Part shown: positions 1 to 6,695 of the stretch, piece after piece | How the letters are laid out: each line of letters begins with the position of its first letter | Position numbering within the stretch: the stretch's first letter is position 1 | NCBI GenBank assembly: GCA_016296485.1 | Contig: JAEDJF010000075.1 | Span: forward strand, 1-7,010 | Origin: Oscillospiraceae bacterium | Lineage (GTDB): Bacteria > Bacillota > Clostridia > Oscillospirales > Ruminococcaceae | Length of the DNA stretch: 7,010 bases | Direction: 5' to 3' | Notes under the pieces: generated by a model | The model's input: only the letters and a program-made list of their open reading frames with translations | What the model was told of the DNA's origin: nothing | The model's database searches: none | Translations under genes and position numbers: made by a program

Positions 1-6
1 GGTCCC

Positions 7-25
7 CCTCCCCTAATAGGGGAGG
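7..25. repeat. C/T-rich palindromic hairpin
   Basis: Arms CCTCCCCT (7-14) and AGGGGAGG (18-25) form a perfect 8-bp stem with an AAT loop, followed by CTTTT at 26-30. The T-run is short and interrupted, so this could be a weak rightward terminator of a gene beyond the left edge. It could equally be a dispersed palindromic repeat belonging to the hairpin cluster that continues to position 93. It lacks the GTAG flank seen on the two REPs beside it, so I do not call it a REP. Confidence 0.45.
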
Positions 26-31
26 CTTTTC

Positions 32-55
32 GGCGGGGTCAAGACCCCGCCCTAC
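32..55 (-). repeat. REP element, minus orientation (copy A)
   Basis: The hairpin has arms GGCGGGGTC (32-40) and GACCCCGCC (43-51) around AA. It is followed by CTAC at 52-55, so on the minus strand it reads GTAG directly 5' of the hairpin. A GTAG tetranucleotide 5' of a hairpin is the recognition pattern described for REP-associated tyrosine transposases. The 24-nt unit is identical to the two copies inside the transposase gene (4685-4708 and 4852-4875). The direct match to the second of these extends over 30 nt (31-60 equals 4851-4880). It is paired with the REP at 68-93 across a 12-nt spacer, with both GTAGs facing inward. Confidence 0.8.
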
Positions 56-67
56 GTTGAAATTACC

Positions 68-93
68 GTAGGGAACGCCGTCCTCGGCGTTCC
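68..93 (+). repeat. REP element, plus orientation, different stem (copy B)
   Basis: GTAG at 68-71 is followed directly by a hairpin with arms GGAACGCCG (72-80) and CGGCGTTCC (85-93) and loop TCCT. The layout matches the other REPs (GTAG, then 9-bp stem and short loop), but the stem sequence differs, so it would be a second REP subclass. With the minus-strand copy at 32-55 it forms a BIME-like pair. The hairpin is followed by GTTTTT (94-99), so it may also act as a weak rightward terminator. Confidence 0.65.
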
Positions 94-179
94 GTTTTTA
101 AATGCGCGAACAATTCGCAAGCCGCTCGGCTAATTCCCGCCCATACGTTTTCGCTATCAATCATCCTTCGTACTATGCG

Positions 180-204
180 AAAAAGCGCCCTTGCGGGCGC
201 TTTT
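180..204 (-). terminator. Intrinsic terminator of the phe operon
   Basis: Stem GCGCCC (185-190) / GGGCGC (195-200) with loop TTGC is flanked by AAAAA (180-184) and TTTT (201-204). Read on the minus strand, this is a GC stem followed by five U residues, starting 7 nt after the pheT stop codon. The A/T flanks on both sides make it potentially bidirectional, so it could also stop rightward transcription from the REP side. Confidence 0.88.
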
Positions 205-211
205 CTTTCGT

Positions 212-2593
212 TTAGCTGCGAAGCTGCGCTCCGAGGTTCGAGAGCTCCTTGAGGACCTTGTTGACAGCGCGGTCGCACTCCTCGACGGTGAGGGTGCGGT
301 CCGGCGCGCGGAGGGTCATTGTGTAGGCTACGCTCTTTTTGCCGGAGGCAATGGAAGCGCCTTTATACACGTCGAAAAGCTCGACCTTTTCAAGGAGCTT
401 GCCCGCGCCGGCGCGGATTGCTTTTTCAAGGGAGGCGGCGGGAAGCTCGTCGTCGCAGATAATAGCAAGGTCGCGGGTGCTGGCGGGGAAGCGGGGAGTG
501 GGCTTAAAGGTGCGCTCGGTGTCGCGGCTCGCGAAAATGTCCGCCATATCGACATAGGCAACGTAGGCGCGGGTCTCGATTCCGTAGTTAGCGAGAACCG
601 CCGGGGAAATTTCGCCGATGGTGCCGATGCGTTTTTCGCCGATGGTGATTGCGGCGCAGCGACCGGGGTGGAAGGTGGGGTTATCCCGCTCGGCGGAGTA
701 TTCTACGCCGACGACGCCGAGCTTCGCAAGGGCTTCCTCAAGGATACCCTTTACGGCGAAGAAATCCTCCTTGTCGCCGTAGGCGCCGATGACGGCGGTG
801 GCGCGCTCGTCCGGAAGAATGTCGGCGGACTCTTTGGGAAGATAGACGGTTCCCATCTCATAGAAGCGTCCGGAGAGGTTGCGGTTGTTGTAGTTGCGGG
901 CAATTACCTCGAGCATCGAGGGGACGCAGGTGGTCCTCATAACGGAGGTGTCTTCGCCGAGGGGGTTCGTGATGACGACGCTGCGGCGAAGGTCGGAGTC
1001 CTCCGGAAGGTTTATCTTGTCGTAGTATTTGGGGCTGATGAAGCTGTAGGTCTGGACCTCGTAGCAGCCGTTGGCGCGGAGAAGCTCCGCGAGCTTCTTT
1101 TCGAATTTCTGCTCCGGGGTGAGGATACCCTGGGCGGCGCCGGTGACGGCGGTGTTGGGAATGACGTCGTAGCCGTAGAAACGGGCGATTTCCTCGGCGA
1201 TGTCCGCTTTGTGGCGGGTGTCTCCGGCGCGGAAGGACGGAACGGTGATTACGCCGTCCTCAACCTTGTAGCCGATTTTTTCGAGGATTTTCACCATTTT
1301 CTCCGCCGGAAGGTCGATTCCGAGGAAGCGGTTTATCCAGTCGGGGCAGAAATCAACGGTGCAGACTTCGTCCCCGGCGTTGTCAACGTCGATGTAGCCG
1401 CCCACGACCTCGCCTGCGCCGAGCAGCTCCACGAGCTGGCAGGCGCGGTTCACCGCCTCGAGACACATTCTCGAGTCGAGACCCTTTTCAAAGCGCCCGG
1501 AGGACTCGGTTCTCATGCCGAGCTTCTTGGCGGTGATTCGGACGGAGGAGCCGAGGAAGTTCGCGGACTCGAAGACGACGGTGTCGGTGTCGGGCTGGAT
1601 TTCGCTGTACTCGCCGCCCATTACGCCGGCGACGCAGGAGGGCTTCTCCTCGTCGCAGATTACGAGCATATCGGGGGTGAGCTTGCGCTCGACTCCGTCA
1701 AGGGTGGTGATGGTTTCGCCCTCGGCGGCGTTTCTTACGACGATTTTGCCGCCCTTGAGGTACTTGTAGTCGAAGGCGTGCATGGGCTGACCGTACTCGA
1801 GCATGACGTAGTTCGTGATGTCAACGAGGTTGTTGATGGGTCTTACGCCGGATGCGCGAAGGCGCTCGCGCATCCAACGGGGGGAGGGAGCGATTTTGAT
1901 GTTTTTGACCATTCTCGCGACGTAGCGGCGGCAAAGGTCGGGATTTTTCACCTCGACGGAGAGCATATCGTTTATGTCGCCGCTCTCGCGCTCGATTTTC
2001 GGCTCCGGAAGGTGGAGCTCCTTATTGAAGGTGGCGGCGGCTTCCCTTGCGAGACCGATTACGGAGAGGCAGTCCGGGCGGTTGGAGGTTATCTCGAACT
2101 CGACGCAGGTGTCGTTGAGCCCGAGGGCGTCGCGGATGTCGTCGCCGGGCTTGCAGTCCTCGTGAATGTCCATGATTCCGTCCTCAATGGCGTAGGGGAA
2201 GTCGTGGACGGTGACGCCGAGCTCCGCAACGGAGCACATCATGCCGTTGGAAACGACGCCGCGGAGCTTGCCCTTTTTGATTTTGACGCCGTTTGCGAGG
2301 GTGGAATTGTCAAGGGCGGCGGGAACGAGCATTCCCTCATAGACGTTCGTCGCGGCGGTGACAATCTGGACGGGCTCGTCCCTGCCGATGTCGAGCTGGC
2401 AGATCTGGAGCTTGTCGGCGTCCGGGTGTTTTTCTATTTTAATGATTCTTCCGACGACGCAGTTGGAGAGATAGTCCCCCTCGGTGGAGTAGCCCTCCAC
2501 CTTGGAGCCGGACATTGTCATAGCGTCGCAGAATTCCTTCGGCGAAACGCCGGTCTCAACGTAGTCGCTGAGCCATCTTAACGATAAATCCAT
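212..2593 (-). CDS. pheT: Phenylalanine--tRNA ligase beta subunit
   Basis: This is the beta subunit of the cytoplasmic (alphabeta)2 phenylalanyl-tRNA synthetase. It binds tRNA-Phe and edits mischarged Tyr-tRNA. At 793 aa it has the usual length for bacterial PheT and the domains appear in order. An N-terminal EMAP/OB-type tRNA-binding domain lies at about 40-150 (VVGRIIKIEKHPDADKLQ at 46-63). The B3/B4 editing region contains EITSNRPDCLSVIG (167-180), GVRPINNLVDITNYV (249-263) and VAGVMGG (321-327). RTESSGRFEKGLD (361-373) precedes the B5 domain, which includes ADIAEEIARFYGYDVIP (463-479). A catalytic-like core runs to about 690 (HPGRCA at 642-647). The C-terminal ferredoxin-like anticodon-binding domain starts at FPASTRDLA (702-710). 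The ATG is preceded by GAAGGT seven bases upstream. It is the last gene of the phe operon and is followed by a strong terminator. No frameshift or missing domain is seen. Confidence 0.98.
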   Translation of the reverse strand: MDLSLRWLSDYVETGVSPKEFCDAMTMSGSKVEGYSTEGDYLSNCVVGRIIKIEKHPDADKLQICQLDIGRDEPVQIVTAATNVYEGMLVPAALDNSTLANGVKIKKGKLRGVVSNGMMCSVAELGVTVHDFPYAIEDGIMDIHEDCKPGDDIRDALGLNDTCVEFEITSNRPDCLSVIGLAREAAATFNKELHLPEPKIERESGDINDMLSVEVKNPDLCRRYVARMVKNIKIAPSPRWMRERLRASGVRPINNLVDITNYVMLEYGQPMHAFDYKYLKGGKIVVRNAAEGETITTLDGVERKLTPDMLVICDEEKPSCVAGVMGGEYSEIQPDTDTVVFESANFLGSSVRITAKKLGMRTESSGRFEKGLDSRMCLEAVNRACQLVELLGAGEVVGGYIDVDNAGDEVCTVDFCPDWINRFLGIDLPAEKMVKILEKIGYKVEDGVITVPSFRAGDTRHKADIAEEIARFYGYDVIPNTAVTGAAQGILTPEQKFEKKLAELLRANGCYEVQTYSFISPKYYDKINLPEDSDLRRSVVITNPLGEDTSVMRTTCVPSMLEVIARNYNNRNLSGRFYEMGTVYLPKESADILPDERATAVIGAYGDKEDFFAVKGILEEALAKLGVVGVEYSAERDNPTFHPGRCAAITIGEKRIGTIGEISPAVLANYGIETRAYVAYVDMADIFASRDTERTFKPTPRFPASTRDLAIICDDELPAASLEKAIRAGAGKLLEKVELFDVYKGASIASGKKSVAYTMTLRAPDRTLTVEECDRAVNKVLKELSNLGAQLRS

Positions 2594-2729
2594 ATTTTTA
2601 CCTTCTATCTTTTAGTAATTGAAAAATGCTTTGGCGGCGGCTTTTGCGGCTTTGCCGGAAGGCGTTCCGGCGCGTTTCCGCCGTTAAAGCCCCCGTCCTT
2701 CGCCTTTCCCCGGCGGGGAAGACGAAAAA
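2594..2729 (-). other. Structured 136-nt intercistronic spacer before pheT
   Basis: This spacer between the 108-aa gene and pheT holds no supported ORF but two clear hairpins. One has arms GCCGGAA (2654-2660) and TTCCGGC (2665-2671) with loop GGCG, and sits between GGCGG- and CCGCC-type flanks that could lengthen the structure. The other has arms TTCCCC (2706-2711) and GGGGAA (2715-2720) with loop GGC, just after the upstream stop codon. Neither is followed by a U-run on the minus strand, so they are poor terminators. They may be RNA processing, stability or translation-setting elements, which is inference. The pheT ribosome binding site lies at the left end. Confidence 0.5.
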
Positions 2730-3056
2730 TTATTCCTCCGGCTCAAGGTCGCCGTTTATGGCTTCCTCTATGGTTGCGGAGAGCACCGCGGCGTCCACCG
2801 CGAGGCTTTTATACACGGAGTCCTGTATATACGAGGAGACGTGGAGGAGCTTAAAGAGGTAGCCGATATTGTCCGCCTGGCTCTTTGCCTCGGGGTAGTC
2901 CTCCGCCTTGACGGCTTTTTGAAGAAGGACGGCGCGGTTTCTTATCTCGGGGGCGTAGTCCCTCTCCTGCAGATCGAAAAAGAGCTTGCGGAAAAGGGTG
3001 AGACAGCGGGCCTGGAACCTCAAGGTAAGTTCGGAAATCTCCTTTTTGCTGGTCAT
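2730..3056 (-). CDS. Unrecognised 108-aa helical protein between pheS and pheT
   Basis: I do not recognise this family. The product is 108 aa, soluble, with no signal peptide or membrane segment. Its composition and heptad-like spacing suggest it is almost all helix: a basic start (MTSKKEISELTLRFQAR), a middle region with RNRAVLLQKAVKAED, and an acidic tail ending NGDLEPEE. The case for a real gene is strong. A perfect AGGAGG (plus-strand CCTCCT at 3066-3071) abuts the pheS stop and lies 9 nt upstream of the ATG. The gap to pheS is only 15 nt, and transcription can come only from the phe promoter unless an internal one exists. It should therefore be controlled by the same T-box. Its role is unknown. 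A link to synthetase assembly or translation would be guilt by association only. Confidence 0.8.
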   Translation of the reverse strand: MTSKKEISELTLRFQARCLTLFRKLFFDLQERDYAPEIRNRAVLLQKAVKAEDYPEAKSQADNIGYLFKLLHVSSYIQDSVYKSLAVDAAVLSATIEEAINGDLEPEE

Positions 3057-3071
3057 ATTCCGGGTCCTCCT

Positions 3072-4091
3072 TTAAAACTGGTCGAGGAAACGAAGGTCGT
3101 TTTCGTAAAGAAGGCGAAGGTCGTTTATTGCGAAGCGGCGCATTACGATTCGCTCAAGACCGATGCCGAAGGCAAAGCCGCTGTATTCCTCCGGGTCGAT
3201 GTTGCAGTTGGCGAGCACCTTCGGGTGGACCATTCCGCAGCCGAGAATCTCAATCCAGCCCTCGCCCTTGCAGACCGGGCAGCCCTCGCCGTGGCAGCTG
3301 AAGCACTGTACGTCCATCTCGGCGGAGGGTTCGGTGAAGGGGAAGTGGTGGGGGCGGAAGCGGACTACGGAGTCCTCGCCGTAAAGGCGCTTGATGAAAA
3401 TTTCAAGGGTGCCTTTGAGGTCCGCCATGGTGATGCCCTTATCGACCACAAGTCCCTCTATCTGGTGGAAAAGCGGGGAGTGGGTTGCGTCAACGGCGTC
3501 GGAACGGTAAACGCGCCCCGGGGCGATAATGCGGATGGGGGGCTGCTGCTTCTCCATCACGCGGACCTGTACGGGAGAGGTCTGGGTACGGAGAAGGACG
3601 TTCTCGGTGATGTAGAAGGTGTCCTGGGTGTCCCTTGCGGGGTGGTCCTTCGGAAGGTTGAGCGCCTCAAAGTTGTAATAGTCGGTCTCGACCTCCGGTC
3701 CTTCGGCAATGGAAAAGCCCATTCCGACGAAAATATCCTCAACTTCGTTCAGAACGAGGGAGAGGGGGTGCTCCTTGCCGGTGGGGCAGGGAGTGCCCGG
3801 AAGGGTCACGTCTATGGTCTCGGAGGCGAGCTTGCGCTCAAGGGCGTGAGCCCTGATGTGGGCGTCCGCCTCTTTGATTTCGTTTTCAATGGCGGCGCGG
3901 ATTTCGTTGGCAAGCTGGCCGATTACGGGGCGTTCCTCTGCGGAGAGGGAGCCCATCTGTTTGAGAATTGCCGTGAGCTCGCCCTTTTTGCCGAGGTAAC
4001 GAACCCGAAGCTCCTCGAGGGTTTTGGAGTCCTCGGCTCTTTCGAGGGCGGACTTCGCCTCAAGGCGGATTTTCTCAAGCTGCTCTTTCAT
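3072..4091 (-). CDS. pheS: Phenylalanine--tRNA ligase alpha subunit
   Basis: This catalytic subunit of the class II (alphabeta)2 phenylalanyl-tRNA synthetase activates phenylalanine with ATP and charges tRNA-Phe in the cytoplasm. At 339 aa it is full length. Residues 1-90 form the N-terminal coiled-coil arm (repeated K/E/L pattern). The class II motifs follow: motif 1 around GFSIAEGPEVETDYYNFEAL (125-144), motif 2 around APGRVYRSDAVDATHSPLFH (190-209) and motif 3 GFAFGIGLERIVMRRF (305-320). A four-cysteine cluster (C263, C266, C271, C274) precedes GWIEILGCGMVHP (278-290), resembling the cysteine-rich insert seen in other Firmicutes PheS. The chosen ATG has GGAG nine bases upstream and gives the family length. 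The frame is open 57 codons further upstream, but that stretch lies in the T-box terminator and antiterminator and is rejected as coding. It is the first gene of the phe operon. Confidence 0.98.
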   Translation of the reverse strand: MKEQLEKIRLEAKSALERAEDSKTLEELRVRYLGKKGELTAILKQMGSLSAEERPVIGQLANEIRAAIENEIKEADAHIRAHALERKLASETIDVTLPGTPCPTGKEHPLSLVLNEVEDIFVGMGFSIAEGPEVETDYYNFEALNLPKDHPARDTQDTFYITENVLLRTQTSPVQVRVMEKQQPPIRIIAPGRVYRSDAVDATHSPLFHQIEGLVVDKGITMADLKGTLEIFIKRLYGEDSVVRFRPHHFPFTEPSAEMDVQCFSCHGEGCPVCKGEGWIEILGCGMVHPKVLANCNIDPEEYSGFAFGIGLERIVMRRFAINDLRLLYENDLRFLDQF

Positions 4092-4170
4092 TTTTTTCAA
4101 CTCCAATTTATATGATTTGTTTGCTGCTTTGCTTTTCGGCGGGCGAAGCGAAGCGGGATTTTTTAGGCAT

Positions 4171-4206
4171 AAAAAAATCTCCGCCCCACCGCAAATTGGG
4201 ACGAAG
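4171..4206 (-). terminator. T-box-controlled leader terminator
   Basis: On the minus strand, CTTCGTCCC (4206-4198) pairs with GGGGCGGAG (4187-4179) around a 10-nt loop. The stem is 9 bp including G-U wobbles. It is followed by A and seven U residues (4177-4171). The 5' arm is shared with the antiterminator, so it forms only when charged tRNA fails to stabilise the alternative fold. It lies about 80 nt upstream of the pheS start codon. Confidence 0.92.
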
Positions 4207-4437
4207 ACACAAAAGCAAAAAATTCTCCGCGGTACCACCCGCCTTCCCGGAAAACCGGGCACTCGAAAAGCCTTTTAACGGGGCAGACCGTCCCCGCCTA
4301 CTTTCGCCGAAGGGCGCTTTCAGCGGAGCCGCTCGCGGGTGAACTTCGGGGAACTTTCCCTACGGGAAGGCTTTCAGCCGACGACCCTCCCTCTCTTTTT
4401 AGGAGAAAAACGCTCCCTTACTCTCCCGGTCAGCGCG
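4171..4437 (-). promoter_or_regulatory. T-box riboswitch, tRNA-Phe specific (pheS leader)
   Basis: This RNA leader senses uncharged tRNA-Phe and then permits read-through into pheS. Read on the minus strand, Stem I opens with a kink-turn-like base (CGCUGACCGGG from 4435, against CCCGCGAGCGG). It continues with AGUA (4422-4419), the 5' side of the specifier loop. The other side reads GAAG then UUC at 4343-4341, followed by A. UUC is a Phe codon. The T-box GGGTGGTACCGCGG occupies 4240-4227. Its UGGU (4237-4234) is complementary to the ACCA 3' end of an A73 tRNA, as expected for tRNA-Phe. CGUCCC (4203-4198) can pair with the T-box GGG...GCG to form the antiterminator, or with GGGGCG (4187-4182) to form the terminator. 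The class is well known. The assignment rests on these motifs and on pheS lying downstream. Confidence 0.96.
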
Positions 4438-4458
4438 TTTAGCAATATAACAAAGGAT

Positions 4459-4487
4459 ATAATAACATAAACAAAACGCTTTTTCAA
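4459..4487 (-). promoter_or_regulatory. Sigma-A-type promoter of the phe operon
   Basis: On the minus strand, TTGAAA (4487-4482) and TATTAT (4464-4459) are separated by exactly 17 bp. The predicted transcription start at about 4452 lies some 15 nt before the first paired base of T-box Stem I, the expected spacing. An overlapping TATATC three bases downstream is a less likely -10. Confidence 0.85.
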
Positions 4488-4509
4488 GTGCTTTTTTCAT
4501 TGAAAAAGC
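4478..4509. repeat. 10-bp inverted repeat spanning both divergent -35 boxes
   Basis: GCTTTTTCAA (4478-4487) and TTGAAAAAGC (4500-4509) are perfect inverted copies separated by 12 bp. Each arm contains one -35 hexamer: the leftward TTGAAA of the phe promoter and the rightward TTGAAA of the transposase/nnr promoter. It could be a symmetric operator for a regulator of both promoters, or only the result of two similar A/T-rich promoter elements placed back to back. The sequence cannot decide. Confidence 0.6.
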
Positions 4510-4528
4510 AAAGGGAGGGGGATATAAT
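4500..4528 (+). promoter_or_regulatory. Sigma-A-type promoter driving transposase and nnr
   Basis: TTGAAA (4500-4505) and TATAAT (4523-4528) are 17 bp apart, a near-perfect match to the housekeeping consensus. The predicted start at about 4535 leaves only a very short leader before the GTG at 4541. The promoter is divergent from and adjacent to the phe promoter. No other promoter is evident before nnr, so it is probably the source of nnr transcripts too. Confidence 0.75.
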
Positions 4529-4540
4529 GGGAGAAAGACA

Positions 4541-5073
4541 GTGGGCACAGCGAAAAAAACGGAGGCGGTGAACACGGAACTCCCGAAACGAAAGCACCCA
4601 AGGCTCAAAAAATACGATTACAGCCGGGACGGCTATTACCATATTGTAATTTGTACCGAGAGAAATCTTCCGCTTCTCTCAACCGTAGGGCGGGGTCTTG
4701 ACCCCGCCGCAGATATAAATCTTACGGAAATCGGGAAAATTGCGGAAAGCCAGCTTCTCGAGCTGGAAAAACGGTACCCCTCCGTCAAAATCGACAGATA
4801 TGCCATAATGCCCACGCACATACACGCTGTAATTGCCCTTACGGGGGAAGCGGCGGGGTCAAGACCCCGCCCTACGTTGACGGATATTGTGAAAACTTAC
4901 AAATCCATGACTACGCGCCTTTGCAACGCAAAGGACGGCGCGCCCGGAAGAAAGATTTTTCAAACCTCGTTTTACGATGAAATAATCCGAAACGAAAAGG
5001 CTTACGAGGAAATAGGCAGATACATTTACGACAATCCTTTGAAATGGGAAACTGAAAGAGGGAACGAAGAAAG

Positions 5074-5077
<4 letters not shown>
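4541..5077 (+). CDS. REP-associated tyrosine transposase (RAYT, Y1/HUH family)
   Basis: This is a single-strand DNA endonuclease of the Y1 (IS200/IS605-like) superfamily, in the branch that acts on REP hairpins. Its 178 codons match the small size of the family. The family start ELPKRKHPRLKKYDYSRDGY (13-32) leads into strand HIVICTE (34-40). The metal-binding HUH-type motif is MPTHIHAVI (90-98, H93 and H95). FYDEIIR (144-150) and YIYDNP (161-166) close the domain. Y161 aligns with the catalytic Tyr of the E. coli REP transposase. Two REP hairpins lie in the coding sequence and are translated as VGRGLDPA (49-56) and AAGSRPRPTL (104-113), in apparent loops. GTG at 4541 has GGGAG seven bases upstream, but that site overlaps the promoter. 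GTG at 4568 gives a more usual N-terminus but has GGAGG only 2 nt away. The stop overlaps the nnr start. Frame and key residues are intact, so the protein may be active or domesticated. Confidence 0.9.
4685..4708 (+). repeat. REP element inside the transposase gene (copy C)
   Basis: GTAG (4685-4688) is followed directly by arms GGCGGGGTC (4689-4697) and GACCCCGCC (4700-4708) with loop TT. It is identical over 24 nt to the minus-strand copies at 32-55 and 4852-4875. GTAG begins exactly at a codon boundary, and the unit encodes VGRGLDPA between the first strand and the following helix. The upstream flank TCAACC resembles the flank of the other copies (TCAAC), differing by one base. Confidence 0.85.
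4852..4875 (-). repeat. REP element inside the transposase gene, inverted (copy D)
   Basis: The hairpin at 4852-4871 is followed by CTAC (4872-4875), so the GTAG-hairpin unit reads on the minus strand. With the preceding copy it forms an inverted pair, GTAGs outward, bracketing 143 bp of coding sequence that includes the HIH motif codons. The stretch 4851-4880 is identical to 31-60 at the window start. Here it encodes AAGSRPRPTL in the segment between the HUH strand and the next helix. Confidence 0.85.
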
Positions 5078-6612
<1,535 letters not shown>

Positions 6613-6646
6613 GGAATATTTTTTAAAGGTGAATAATATTAATTTT

Positions 6647-6673
6647 GCGGGTCCTTCGGGACCCGCAATTTTT
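6647..6673 (+). terminator. Intrinsic terminator-like hairpin after nnr
   Basis: Arms GCGGGTCC (6647-6654) and GGACCCGC (6659-6666) form a perfect 8-bp stem closed by an extra-stable C(UUCG)G tetraloop, followed by AATTTTT (6667-6673). It begins 34 nt after the nnr stop and ends only 12 nt before the AGGAGG of the next gene. That leaves no room for a promoter in between. Any downstream transcription must read through it or start before it, so it may give partial termination. Confidence 0.8.
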
Positions 6674-6695
6674 GCGCCCGAAAGCAGGAGGTCCT

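Noticed and set aside
94..179. Stretch between the REP pair and the phe terminator, checked for tRNA or a small gene
   Set aside because: No tRNA-like fold, ribosome binding site with ORF, or promoter was found. Only a weak 5-bp hairpin (GCGAA/TTCGC) is present.
191..2581. Long open frame opposite pheT (796 codons)
   Set aside because: It is a shadow of pheT caused by high GC and codon bias. The translation is repetitive G/A/V/D-rich with no family features, whereas the minus strand gives a complete PheT.
2841..4115. Long open frame opposite pheS and the small gene
   Set aside because: It is antisense to clear PheS motifs and its translation shows no recognisable domain.
4092..4262. Upstream extension of the pheS reading frame by 57 codons
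   Set aside because: It runs through the T-box motif and the leader terminator, has no family similarity, and the ATG at 4091 has a proper ribosome binding site and gives the usual 339-aa length.
4356..4368. TTCCC-TAC-GGGAA palindrome with an internal CTAC, considered as another REP
   Set aside because: CTAC lies in the loop rather than beside the hairpin, and the site is part of T-box Stem I.
4527..4571. 14-codon frame starting ATG at 4527 with a strong SD-like sequence
   Set aside because: The ATG overlaps the TATAAT -10 box, so it would not be in the transcript from that promoter. The peptide is only a basic tail of no known type.
32..4875. Repeated palindromes considered as a CRISPR array
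   Set aside because: The copies are in both orientations, widely and irregularly spaced, and partly coding. There are no regular spacers and no cas genes.
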